DNA from: Fibrobacter sp.
Lineage (GTDB): Bacteria; Fibrobacterota; Fibrobacteria; Fibrobacterales; Fibrobacteraceae
Assembly (NCBI GenBank): GCA_024398815.1
Contig: JAKSIL010000006.1
Location: 1 to 64,000, forward strand
Direction: 5' to 3'
DNA: 64,000 nt
Below, piece by piece: positions 1 to 7,606 of this stretch (position 1 is the first letter of the stretch; each line of letters opens with the position of its first letter). The position numbers and the translations under genes were made by a program. The notes under the pieces are model-generated. The model had not been told where the DNA came from. It saw only the letters and a program-made list of their open reading frames with translations, and searched no databases.

Positions 1-100
1 CCAAGTCGTTGGCGTCCATTCCCATTTCCTGAATTTTTTCTTCAAGCATTTCGCCCGGGGATGGCACGTACCAAAGTTCAAGTTCTTTTTTTCCAGCCAT
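1..100 (-). CDS. higA: HigA-type antitoxin, 3' end outside window
   Basis: Only the first 33 codons are inside the window. The peptide begins MAGKKELELWYVPSPGEML and continues with LEEKIQEMGMDAND, which matches the PGE-x-L-x-E-x-L start of HigA/VapI antitoxins just before their XRE-type helix-turn-helix. A strong Shine-Dalgarno (AGGAGG, minus strand, about 105-110) overlaps the stop codon of the preceding toxin gene, and only 9 bases separate the two genes, so translation is probably coupled. In this family the antitoxin binds the toxin and represses the operon. The helix-turn-helix itself lies beyond the window edge, so the call rests on the N-terminal motif and on the toxin neighbour. Confidence 0.7.
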   Translation of the reverse strand, partial: MAGKKELELWYVPSPGEMLEEKIQEMGMDANDL

Positions 101-109
101 AGATTCCTC

Positions 110-424
110 CTAATGGTAGTCTACGATTTCAAGTATTTCTGCTGTGGTAACCATGGACCAAACGATAATTTTGTTTGGTTCGGATCCCTTGATGATTAAA
201 CGGTAGGGCTGGTCCAGGTCGCAAGCCCATTCACCTTTCCGATTGCCTGTCAATTCGTGAAAGTTGCCGTTTGCGGCCCGTAATTCTTCAAAATTTAATG
301 AGAATCGCAGGGTCGCAATTCTTTTTGCATAGCTTTTGGCTCTTTTTTGCCCTAAATATCGCAAGGCGTATGCGGCATCTGTTGCGCACCGTTCCAAATT
401 CTTGTCAGCGAAGATAATTTCCAT
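110..424 (-). CDS. higB: HigB/RelE-superfamily mRNA-interferase toxin
   Basis: A 104-residue protein of the usual HigB length. The C-terminal half carries the family pattern: FHELTGNRKGEWACDLDQ, then YRLIIK, and a terminal EILEIVDYH, the ending typical of plasmid-maintenance killer proteins of the HigB group. Known HigB toxins cut mRNA at the ribosome. The toxin gene precedes the antitoxin gene, the order seen in higBA loci and the reverse of most toxin-antitoxin pairs. It sits alone, divergent from purD. The function is inferred from the family; catalytic residues were not checked against a structure. Confidence 0.8.
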   Translation of the reverse strand: MEIIFADKNLERCATDAAYALRYLGQKRAKSYAKRIATLRFSLNFEELRAANGNFHELTGNRKGEWACDLDQPYRLIIKGSEPNKIIVWSMVTTAEILEIVDYH

Positions 425-612
425 CGTCCTCCTTTGTTTCTGTTTTAAATATACAAATGTTTTTTAAATAAATCAATAGGTGTATTAAAAAACAAAAAAT
501 GGAATGGAATATATCAATCTCTTGCACGCATCGGATGCTAGTGACTATAGTGGATTACTCCTGTTTGTTGATTCCTGTGACCGTTTGGAATAATTCCGCG
601 CAGCGTTTTTTC

Positions 613-618
613 TATATT
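613..618 (+). promoter_or_regulatory. Possible -10 element (TATATT) upstream of purD
   Basis: TATATT lies 40 bases before the purD start in the 234-base divergent gap between higB and purD. The same hexamer occurs upstream of several other genes in this window. No good -35 is visible at 16-18 bases spacing. No riboswitch fold was recognised in the leader. Confidence 0.3.
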
Positions 619-658
619 GCCCTTAGAAAATTAAGACTTTCGTCTAAAAGGTAAAAAC

Positions 659-1942
659 ATGAATATTCTCGTAGTCGGTAGCGGCGGCCGTGAAAATGCA
701 ATCGCCCTCGCTGTAAAGAAGTCGCCCATGTGCGACACTCTCATTTGCGCCCCGGGTAACCCGGGCATGGCAAACCTCGGCAAGTGCATCCCCGTGGATG
801 TCGCAGATCCGAAGGCAATCGCCGACCTCGCAGTAGCAAACAACATTGACCTCGCCATCATCGGCCCGGAAATTCCGCTGGTCGCTGGTGTCGTGGATGA
901 ATTCCGCGCTCGCGGTCTCCGCGCTTTCGGCCCGACGGCAGCTGCCGCTGCCCTCGAAGGCTCCAAGGCTTTCAGCAAGGAAATCATGAAAAAGTACAAC
1001 GTGCCGACGGCAGCCTTCGAGACCTTCACGGATCTCGCCTCTGCCAAGAAGTTCCTCGCTGAACACCCGGCTCCGATCGTCGTGAAGGCGTCGGGCCTCG
1101 CTGCAGGCAAGGGCGCCATCGTGTGCATGACCGACAAGGAAGCCGCCGACGCTGTCGAAGAAATGCTCGGCGACAAGGCCGTGTTCGGCGAATCCGGCAA
1201 GACGGTCGTGATTGAAGAATTCATGGACGGCGAAGAAGCCTCCATCTTCGTTGTTTCCGACGGCAAGGATTACACCATCCTCTCTTCTGCTCAGGACCAC
1301 AAGCGCGTGTTTGACGACGACAAGGGCCCGAACACCGGTGGAATGGGCGCCTACTCTCCGGCTCCGGTCGTTACTGACGCTCTCCTCGACGAAGTCAAGA
1401 AGACGATTATCGAACCGACCCTCAAGGGCATGGCCGCCGAAGGCAAGCCTTACACGGGCGTTCTCTACGTGGGCATCATGGTCACTTCCAAGGGCCCGAA
1501 GGTCGTGGAATACAACTGCCGCCTCGGCGACCCCGAATGCCAGATTGTGCTCCCGCTTTACGATGGCGACGTGCTCGCCTTGTTCGATGCCGCCGAAAAG
1601 GGCGAACTCGCAAAGCTCGGTGCCCCGAAGGCTCCGAAGGGTTCCGCTGCAATCGTCGTGCTCGCCAGCAAGGGCTATCCGGGCTCCTACGAAAAGGGCA
1701 AGGTGGTCACGGGCATTGAAGAAGCCGAAAAGAACGGCGCCCAGGTGCTCCACGCCGGTACCAAGATGGTTGATGGCAAGCTCGTCACCAACGGCGGCCG
1801 CGTGTTCGGTGTCGTGGGCCATGGCGCAACGCTCCAGGCTGCTCTCGACGTGGCTTACGAAGCCTGCGAAAAGGTTCAGTTCGAAGGTAAGTTCTACCGC
1901 AAGGATATCGGCAAGAAGGGCTTGGCCCGTTTGAACAAGTAA
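659..1942 (+). CDS. purD: Phosphoribosylamine-glycine ligase (GARS)
   Basis: Catalyses ATP-dependent joining of glycine to 5-phosphoribosylamine, the second step of de novo purine synthesis, in the cytoplasm. The 427 residues match the family's usual length. Visible are the N-terminal VVGSGGRENAIA loop, the GPE of the N domain at residues 69-71, the ATP-grasp segment KASGLAAGKGAIV near 143-155, and NCRLGDPE in the C-terminal part, which includes metal ligands in this family. The ATG at 659 follows an A-rich leader. It is followed after a 45-base gap by purE, so the two are probably co-transcribed. Codon use is strongly biased towards the host's preferred codons. Confidence 0.97.
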   Translation: MNILVVGSGGRENAIALAVKKSPMCDTLICAPGNPGMANLGKCIPVDVADPKAIADLAVANNIDLAIIGPEIPLVAGVVDEFRARGLRAFGPTAAAAALEGSKAFSKEIMKKYNVPTAAFETFTDLASAKKFLAEHPAPIVVKASGLAAGKGAIVCMTDKEAADAVEEMLGDKAVFGESGKTVVIEEFMDGEEASIFVVSDGKDYTILSSAQDHKRVFDDDKGPNTGGMGAYSPAPVVTDALLDEVKKTIIEPTLKGMAAEGKPYTGVLYVGIMVTSKGPKVVEYNCRLGDPECQIVLPLYDGDVLALFDAAEKGELAKLGAPKAPKGSAAIVVLASKGYPGSYEKGKVVTGIEEAEKNGAQVLHAGTKMVDGKLVTNGGRVFGVVGHGATLQAALDVAYEACEKVQFEGKFYRKDIGKKGLARLNK

Positions 1943-1987
1943 GGGTTGCGCAGCCTCGCTTCGCGGCTCATTTTAAAAAGAGGTTTT

Positions 1988-2464
1988 ATGTTTAACTATA
2001 CTGAAAATGCAAAGGTCGGCATCGTCGCCGGCAGCAAGAGCGACCAGGAAGTGGTCGATAAAATCACCGCCGTGCTCGATAGCTTCGGTATCGTCTGGGA
2101 ATTCAACATTCTCTCCGCACACCGCACTCCGAACGCTACAGCCAAGTATGCGAAGGAAGCCGCCGACCGCGGTCTCCAGGTCATCATCGGTGTCGCTGGC
2201 CTCGCTGCAGCCCTCCCGGGCGTGCTCGCTGCCCACACCATCCTTCCGGTTATCGGTCTTCCGTGCGCCGGAGGCCCCTTGAACGGTGTCGACGCCCTCC
2301 ATTCTATCGTCCAGATGCCGGGTGGCATTCCTGTTGCAACGGTCGGTATCGGTAACGGCAAGAACGCCGGCTACCTCGCTGCTCACATCGTCGCCCTCTC
2401 CGACGCAAGCGTCAAGGAAAAACTTGTCGCCTACCGCAAGGGCCTGGGCGATATCGAAGGATAA
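1988..2464 (+). CDS. purE: N5-carboxyaminoimidazole ribonucleotide mutase
   Basis: Converts N5-CAIR to CAIR in purine synthesis. The 158-residue product shows the PurE signature GSKSDQEVV near the N-terminus, the SAHRTP loop, and SIVQMPGGIPVATVGIG towards the C-terminus. I start at the ATG at 1988, preceded by AGAGG, because an upstream in-frame ATG would add 14 residues of non-family sequence. The AGLAAALPG stretch differs from the usual AGAGGAAHLPG of class I enzymes, so the subclass is uncertain. It follows purD; no purK is seen here. Confidence 0.93.
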   Translation: MFNYTENAKVGIVAGSKSDQEVVDKITAVLDSFGIVWEFNILSAHRTPNATAKYAKEAADRGLQVIIGVAGLAAALPGVLAAHTILPVIGLPCAGGPLNGVDALHSIVQMPGGIPVATVGIGNGKNAGYLAAHIVALSDASVKEKLVAYRKGLGDIEG

Positions 2465-2471
2465 ATAGTAA

Positions 2472-2609
2472 TGAGGTCGCGACTTCGTCGCTTTGAGCGG
2501 TGAGGTTGCAGCTTTGCTGCTCTGAGGCTTTTGGTAGTTTTAGCCCAATGCTTCTGGCGTAGCCTTAGGTTCTTTTTCGTTATAGGGAACCTCAAAGGCA
2601 CGAAGTGCC
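2472..2609 (+). repeat. Intergenic mini-hairpin repeats after purE
   Basis: Two imperfect tandem copies, 2472-2497 and 2501-2526, share the frame TGAGGT...GAG. Each encloses a five-base-pair hairpin with a three-base loop: GCGAC-TTC-GTCGC (2479-2491) and GCAGC-TTT-GCTGC (2508-2520). The stems differ but both pair perfectly. A third hairpin of the same design, GGCAC-GAA-GTGCC, is at 2597-2609. Similar hairpins occur at 6475-6611. Function unknown. Confidence 0.6.
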
Positions 2610-2610
2610 G

Positions 2611-2721
2611 ACCTCATACCTCGTACCTCATACCTCCATGCTCCATCGTTTTTTGTCGTCTTTTGCTGCCTTGCGTCTTGCGCCTCGCGCCTCGCACCTC
2701 GTACCTCGCACCTCGTGCCTT
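2611..2721 (+). repeat. Degenerate heptamer tracts (consensus GYRCCTC)
   Basis: Four heptamers (ACCTCAT/ACCTCGT type) run from 2611 to 2638, ending on the start codon of the next gene, and six more (GCGCCTC, GCGCCTC, GCACCTC, GTACCTC, GCACCTC, GTGCCTT) run from 2680 to 2721 inside its signal-peptide region. A third tract with three units is at 24961-24981. The unit is seven bases, so a change in copy number would shift the reading frame. Confidence 0.75.
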
Positions 2722-3531
2722 GCTCTTGTGCTGTTTTTTGCCGTGGCCTGTTTAGCTCAGTCCGCGCAGCAGGCTCAGCCTGCTGTTCAATCTGCGCCGT
2801 CTAAGGCAGCTCCTTTGAAGTACTACGAACTTCCCGAGGTCAAGGCCCCGTGGATGAAGGGCGAACGCCTTGAGTTCAATCTTTGCTGGGGAATCATCAC
2901 CGCCGGTACGGCGACTTTGGAAGTCAAACCTTCCAAGGACGGCAAGACGGAGTTCTACACGCTCGCGCACGACAACGGAGCCCTCAAAAAACTCTATCCG
3001 GTGGCTGACACTATCTACACCCGAGTGCGCAACAAGGGACTCATGACGGAAGTCTTCCGCAAGTCTCTCCATGAAGGCAGCTTCCACAACAAGTCGCTGA
3101 TTCGTTTCGACCGCAGGGGCGAGAAGGCCTGGCTTTCGGACACAGTCTTCAAGGACCCGGTCAAGCACATCGTGAAGCGTTCCGCCGATACGGCGGTTGC
3201 CATCCAGGGCCTTGAGCACAGCATCATGTCTGCGTTCTACCTGGTGCGCACCATGCCACTTACGGTGGGGGACACTTCGCGTTTTTCGGCGGTGAGTGGC
3301 AAAAAACGCTATGAACTGAAGGTGCTGGTCCACGGTCGCGAAAAGATGAAGACGGCCTTGGGCGAGTTCAACACGGTCAAGGTGGAACCCGTGCTGGATG
3401 GAGACGGAATATTTAATTCCAAGGGCCGGATTTTTATCTGGCTCACGGACGATGACAAGCGAATTCCGGTGCTTATGCAGTGCGAAATTGCTCTTGGATC
3501 CATTAAAGCCAAGCTCGTCAAGATGGAATGA
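2638..3531 (+). CDS. DUF3108-family secreted protein
   Basis: 297 residues, probably exported. From the ATG at 2638 the N-terminus is basic and then hydrophobic, ending ALVLFFAVACLAQSA, consistent with a signal peptide; an ATG at 2605 would add residues encoded by repeat DNA only. The mature part contains KGERLEFNLCWGIITAGTA near residue 75, the conserved opening of DUF3108, and ends in a beta-rich stretch (RIFIWLTDDDKRIPVLMQ) also typical of that family. DUF3108 proteins are periplasmic or envelope proteins without a settled role. The odd feature is that residues of the signal peptide (RLAPRASHLVPRTSCLA) are encoded by a heptamer DNA repeat. Confidence 0.8.
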   Translation: MLHRFLSSFAALRLAPRASHLVPRTSCLALVLFFAVACLAQSAQQAQPAVQSAPSKAAPLKYYELPEVKAPWMKGERLEFNLCWGIITAGTATLEVKPSKDGKTEFYTLAHDNGALKKLYPVADTIYTRVRNKGLMTEVFRKSLHEGSFHNKSLIRFDRRGEKAWLSDTVFKDPVKHIVKRSADTAVAIQGLEHSIMSAFYLVRTMPLTVGDTSRFSAVSGKKRYELKVLVHGREKMKTALGEFNTVKVEPVLDGDGIFNSKGRIFIWLTDDDKRIPVLMQCEIALGSIKAKLVKME

Positions 3532-3604
3532 CCCCTTTGTAGGGGATGTTTGGGCAAAAAAAAGGGAATATGACAAAGATTAAGCAACTTTTACATCAAT
3601 TTTT

Positions 3605-3634
3605 TTGATAAAAAAAGCGATAATAAGTTATATT
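3605..3634 (+). promoter_or_regulatory. Likely sigma-70-type promoter
   Basis: TTGATA (3605-3610), an 18-base spacer and TATATT (3629-3634) lie 31 bases before the gene at 3666. A second TATATT at 3648-3653 is too close to the start codon to be the main element. Confidence 0.45.
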
Positions 3635-3665
3635 CCAAAGGTGAATTTATATTCTGAGGCTTTCA

Positions 3666-4607
3666 ATGCTTAAAAAACTTTGCATGTTCCTTTGTCTGTC
3701 CGCTTTCATGGCTTGGCCTGCTTTGGCCGCCCAGGACGATGATGACTTTGACGAGAGCGGTTTTGTTTCTGCAGATGGCTCCGATGCCAAGGATTCGACT
3801 GCGGCTCCTAAGGCAGCTTCTGCTGACGACGATGAAGAAGAGTTCAGCGAAGCCGACCAGACCGCCGGCATGACTCGCGCCCAAAAGGAAGATTACGAAG
3901 CCCGCAAAAAGTTCGAAGAAGACCAGCGTGCCGATGAATACGCTAACTCCGAACGTCGCCGCGACTGGCTCAAGGACCGCTTGATGCTTGAAGTCGGTAT
4001 GGGTTCCCGCTATCCGATCATGGGTGAAACTGGTATGGGCATGGGTCTTGGTATCGGTGCCGAATACATTACCCGTTGGCACATCGGTTTGTACGGATCC
4101 GTGGGTTGGCTCCCCAAGGGCGACGACAACGCTTTCGAAGGCCAGGAACTGGAAGGTGGCATGGGTTACAAAGTGGGTATCAACTACTACCTGTTCCCCA
4201 AGAACCCGCTTCACTTGGGTATTTCCGCTTCGTACGGTACCGTCTACTTCGATCATAACGTGGAACCTGATGAAAACGGTCTCCGTCCTTTGATCATGGT
4301 CAATGGTTACCAGTTCGATGCTCTTATCGCATACATGACGAACGAATGGTACTACCTGCAGTTCTCCTTCGGTATGTACTATTCTCCGGAACTCGGGACC
4401 GACACTCCTGAAGACAACCCCAGTCTCCGTTACCAGTCCGAAGGTAGCTCCAACATTATCTCCGCTGTCGAGAAAAAGAAGGGCATGGACAAGACCGGTC
4501 TTGTGTTCGGTATTGCCGTGGGCTACGCCTTCCCGGAATTCTTCCCGGACGATACCGAAAAGCGTCGCCGTCAGCGTGAAAAGGAACGCAAGCGCGGAAC
4601 CCGCTAA
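3666..4607 (+). CDS. Acidic exported protein, probable outer-membrane beta-barrel
   Basis: 313 residues. MLKKLCMFLCLSAFMAWPALAA is a clear signal peptide. It is followed by an acidic, low-complexity stretch (QDDDDFDESG and later DDDEEEFSE) up to about residue 65, then a charged helix rich in E, R and K. From about residue 100 the sequence alternates aromatic and small residues (MLEVGMGSRYP, MGLGIGAEYITRW, GLYGSVGWLP), the look of antiparallel beta-strands in a barrel. The last 20 residues are very basic (EKRRRQREKERKR). It has its own promoter-like sequence. I do not recognise the family; envelope localisation is inferred. Confidence 0.6.
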   Translation: MLKKLCMFLCLSAFMAWPALAAQDDDDFDESGFVSADGSDAKDSTAAPKAASADDDEEEFSEADQTAGMTRAQKEDYEARKKFEEDQRADEYANSERRRDWLKDRLMLEVGMGSRYPIMGETGMGMGLGIGAEYITRWHIGLYGSVGWLPKGDDNAFEGQELEGGMGYKVGINYYLFPKNPLHLGISASYGTVYFDHNVEPDENGLRPLIMVNGYQFDALIAYMTNEWYYLQFSFGMYYSPELGTDTPEDNPSLRYQSEGSSNIISAVEKKKGMDKTGLVFGIAVGYAFPEFFPDDTEKRRRQREKERKRGTR

Positions 4608-4675
4608 TTTTCTGAAAAAGTTTCTAGAGTCCGTTGGTTTTTCCAGCGGGCTTTTTTTCTACCTTTACAATCACT

Positions 4676-6460
4676 ATGGCAACTATTCCTACTCTTAAAG
4701 ACAATCTCGTTATTGAAAACATCCGTCCGCAGGTTGAAGGCGGGCGTTTTATGATTAAGCGTGAACCGGGCGACACGGTGACGCTCCAGGCGGACATCTT
4801 CCGCCACAGTCACGAAAAGTACGACGCCGCAATTTTCTACCGCCACGTGCCTGCAGAAACTCCTGCGAAGAAAACGGCGAAGTCCTCCAAGGCGGCAAAG
4901 CCCGCCACTGTCAAGTGGGAAAAGGCGCCGATGCACTTTGTGGATAACGACCTCTGGGAAGGTTCGTTCGTTGTAAATAACATCGGCTACTACGAATACA
5001 AGATTTGCGCATGGACGAAGGAACCGAAGGATGTTCCGACCGAAAGCCCCGTGATGAAACTCCGCGTAGACCCGACGTATTCTCGAGTGGGTACCTGGTA
5101 CGAAATGTGGCCGAAGAGCCAAGGCACGGACCCGAAGAAGAGCGCCACTTGGAAGGATTGCGAAAAGCAACTCGACTACATCGCAGACCTCGGCTTCGAT
5201 ACTGTTTACCTTGTGCCGATTCATCCGATTGGTGTCACGAATCGCAAGGGCGCAAACAACGCCCTGCATGCAAAGACCGACAAGAAGGGAAACCCGCTGG
5301 AGCCCGGTTGCCCGTATGCCGTTGGCAACAAGAATGGCGGCCACTATGACGTGGACCCCGAACTCGGCAGCATGAAGGACTTCGAACACTTCGCGAAGGC
5401 CGCCCGCAGTAAGGGCCTCCGCCTCGCCTTGGATATCGCCCTCAACTGCAGCCCCGACCATCCGTACGTCAAGTCACATCCAGAATGGTTCTACCACGAA
5501 CCGGATGGCTCCATCAAGTTTGCCGAAAACCCGCCCAAGAAGTACGAGGACATCTACCCGTTCGACTACTACAACAAGAACTACAAGGCTCTGTGGCAGG
5601 AAATCGAAAATATTATTTTGTTCTGGGCCGACAAGGGTGTTGAAATTTTCCGCATCGACAATCCGCATACCAAGCCGTTCCCGTTCTGGGAATGGCTCAT
5701 CGCCGACGTGAAGGAAAAGCGTCCGGAACTCGTGTTCCTCGCCGAAGCCTTCACGCGCCCGAAGATGATGCATCGCCTGGCCAAGTCCGGTTTCGACATG
5801 AGCTACACCTATTTCGCCTGGCGCAGCGCCAAGTGGGAATTCGAACAGTACTTGAAGGAACTCACCCAGAGTGACGCCAAGCAGTACATGCGCGGCATCT
5901 TCTTCCCGACGACTCCGGACATCTTCCCGAAGTACCTCGCTTACAAGGGCCCGAACGCTTTCAAGCAACGTTATTTCCTCGCCGCAACACTCTCCAGCCT
6001 TACTGGCATGTACAACGGCTACGAACTTTGCGAAAACATTCCGAGCCCTGTCAAGGAAGAACTCGCCGATAGCGAAAAGTACCAGTACAAGGTCCATAAC
6101 TGGGCTGGCCCCGGCATCCAGGACTTTATCCGCCGCGTGAACACCGCTCGCCAGGAACATGCTGCTTTGCAGGAATACGATAACCTCGACTTCCATTATG
6201 CGCAGAACGACCAGTTGATGGTTTATTCCAAGAAGACCGGCGACGACGTTATTTTGTGCGTATGCAACATGGACATGGATAACGCCCAGGAAGGCATCGT
6301 GGAGCTCGACATGGCAAAGCTCGGCCTTGAAAACGACGCCTTCTTCTTCTTGAAGGACGTTGTGACGGACGAAAGTTTCGTGTGGCGCGGAGGCAAGAAC
6401 TTTGTTCGCCTCGACCCCGCCAAGGCCCCCGGCCACATGTTCGTTTTGAAAAAAATCTAA
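4676..6460 (+). CDS. glgE: GlgE-type alpha-1,4-glucan:maltose-1-phosphate maltosyltransferase
   Basis: A 594-residue GH13-superfamily protein. The N-terminal domain opens with IENIRPQVEGGRFMIKR, as in GlgE. The catalytic domain has LVPIHPIGVTNRKG, AENPPKKYEDIYP, FRIDNPHTKPFPFWEWL with the nucleophile Asp328, and FLAEAFTRPK with the acid-base Glu357. These strings are characteristic of GlgE and not of ordinary amylases. The enzyme transfers maltosyl units from maltose-1-phosphate to glucans, or runs in reverse with phosphate. The ATG at 4676 is chosen because the family-like sequence begins there. No maltokinase or trehalose synthase gene is adjacent. Fibrobacter succinogenes is reported (from memory) to release maltodextrin-1-phosphates, which reverse GlgE activity could explain. 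Confidence 0.9.
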   Translation: MATIPTLKDNLVIENIRPQVEGGRFMIKREPGDTVTLQADIFRHSHEKYDAAIFYRHVPAETPAKKTAKSSKAAKPATVKWEKAPMHFVDNDLWEGSFVVNNIGYYEYKICAWTKEPKDVPTESPVMKLRVDPTYSRVGTWYEMWPKSQGTDPKKSATWKDCEKQLDYIADLGFDTVYLVPIHPIGVTNRKGANNALHAKTDKKGNPLEPGCPYAVGNKNGGHYDVDPELGSMKDFEHFAKAARSKGLRLALDIALNCSPDHPYVKSHPEWFYHEPDGSIKFAENPPKKYEDIYPFDYYNKNYKALWQEIENIILFWADKGVEIFRIDNPHTKPFPFWEWLIADVKEKRPELVFLAEAFTRPKMMHRLAKSGFDMSYTYFAWRSAKWEFEQYLKELTQSDAKQYMRGIFFPTTPDIFPKYLAYKGPNAFKQRYFLAATLSSLTGMYNGYELCENIPSPVKEELADSEKYQYKVHNWAGPGIQDFIRRVNTARQEHAALQEYDNLDFHYAQNDQLMVYSKKTGDDVILCVCNMDMDNAQEGIVELDMAKLGLENDAFFFLKDVVTDESFVWRGGKNFVRLDPAKAPGHMFVLKKI

Positions 6461-6638
6461 AAGCCGAGTGTCGCAAAAACATGCTTGCATGTTTTTATGA
6501 CCGAGGCGAAAGATTTAGCCCTGCTTCGCAGGGCCAAAATCTAAGGCGAGCGCAGCGACAGGCGAGCTTGCTCGCCTGGCATTGCCGAGCCGCAATTTTT
6601 AGCGCTTGCGCCAAAAAATCTAAAAGCCGAGTGTCGCA
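6450..6638 (+). repeat. Hairpin-rich segment flanked by 26-base direct repeats
   Basis: The 26-base sequence AAAAAATCTAAAAGCCGAGT + GTCGCA occurs at 6450-6475 and again at 6613-6638. The first copy contains the stop codon of glgE. Between the copies lie hairpins AAAAACATG-CTTG-CATGTTTTT (6475-6496), GCCCTGC-TTC-GCAGGGC (6518-6534), GGCGAG-CTTG-CTCGCC (6561-6576) and a shorter one near 6602-6611. The block resembles a small non-coding element or a local duplication. Confidence 0.7.
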
Positions 6639-6650
6639 CCTGTTATAAAA

Positions 6651-6677
6651 AGAGCCCGGCAATCGCCGGACTCTTTC
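6651..6677. terminator. Bidirectional terminator between glgE and the convergent lipoprotein gene
   Basis: AGAGCCCGGC-AATC-GCCGGACTCT forms a ten-base-pair stem with one mismatch, flanked by A-rich and T-rich sequence on the two sides. Confidence 0.6.
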
Positions 6678-6704
6678 TAGTTTTAAGCTTTTCCTGCTAA
6701 GTTG

Positions 6705-7514
6705 CTAGAACGTGAACGTCTTTCCGAAATACAGGTTGTAGTACATGTTCTTCACGAACGTCACGCCGCCGTGGAAACCGCTCGGGTGGAAGTACGAGAG
6801 CGTTACGGGAAGCACGCCTTCGTCGTTGTCGTCAACAATGTATTCGCGGGCGTAGTCCACCTGGGCGATTATGGAGCCGTTTTGCGCCTTGTCGCCGATG
6901 CGGAATCCGAGCCACAGCGAAACGGCGGGCGAGACTCCGAAACCGTCGTCCTTGTTGCGGACAGCGATTTCGTCTTCAAGTTCGTCGCGCTTGTCGTCGT
7001 ACGAGCCGCCGCCCTGGAACATGCGGGCGCCGGCAGCGAGGCCGAAGTTCATGAAGAAGCGCGTGTCGAATTCGGCGCCGACCATCACCTGCTCCTGGAT
7101 GGCCCAGAAGTTGTAGTCGTCTTTGCCGTCGTCGGTGCGCAGCCACTTCTCGAATCCGGACTTGCATCCGTTTTTGCCCATGCATTCGAAGTTCACCTTT
7201 CCGCCGAACCCTGCGACGTGGGCGGTGGCGAACAAGGGCGAGATGGAGCCGCCTGCGCGGTACGTGCCGCTTACGGCGCCTCCGCCACCGTAAATGTCGT
7301 TGGTATTGAGCCAACTCCCGTTCACGATGCCGAAGGCGTCGGCGGATACCGCCACCTCGGATTTCTCGCTGGTGGGGTCGAGCCTGGGCTGGTGTACCAG
7401 CGGGGTAGGCGTCGAGGCCATCGAGCGCAATGATGTGGATACACAGCCGCTCAGCACGAATGCCGCGCAGCATGTGGCCATTACGAAGATTTTAGATATG
7501 ATTCTGTTTTGCAT
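6705..7514 (-). CDS. Outer-membrane beta-barrel-like lipoprotein
   Basis: 269 residues from the ATG at 7514; an upstream GTG would add three residues. The N-terminus MQNRIISKIFVMATCCAAFVLSGC ends in a lipobox (LSGC), so the mature protein should be lipid-anchored. The rest alternates hydrophobic and polar residues with many Gly and aromatic residues, and the protein ends NLYFGKTFTF, a C-terminal phenylalanine typical of barrel proteins recognised by the BAM machinery. A lipidated barrel is unusual but occurs in the Fibrobacteres-Chlorobi-Bacteroidetes group. It is convergent with glgE and has no recognised family. Confidence 0.6.
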   Translation of the reverse strand: MQNRIISKIFVMATCCAAFVLSGCVSTSLRSMASTPTPLVHQPRLDPTSEKSEVAVSADAFGIVNGSWLNTNDIYGGGGAVSGTYRAGGSISPLFATAHVAGFGGKVNFECMGKNGCKSGFEKWLRTDDGKDDYNFWAIQEQVMVGAEFDTRFFMNFGLAAGARMFQGGGSYDDKRDELEDEIAVRNKDDGFGVSPAVSLWLGFRIGDKAQNGSIIAQVDYAREYIVDDNDEGVLPVTLSYFHPSGFHGGVTFVKNMYYNLYFGKTFTF

Positions 7515-7606
7515 TTTTACCACACTCCAAATTAAAGCCCCAACAACGGAAACTTTTTACGGAATGATAACAATGTAATAATTTCGTATTCATTTTGACA
7601 ATAGCC

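Noticed and set aside
425-658. Purine riboswitch or Fibro-purF-like RNA before purD
   Set aside because: No conserved core that I recognise; the leader is short and AT-rich.
2605-2637. Upstream start of the DUF3108 gene
   Set aside because: It would translate only heptamer repeat sequence in front of a complete signal peptide; the ATG at 2638 is preferred.
6450-6638. Insertion sequence
   Set aside because: The block is under 200 bases and has no transposase frame or terminal inverted repeats, only internal hairpins and direct repeats.
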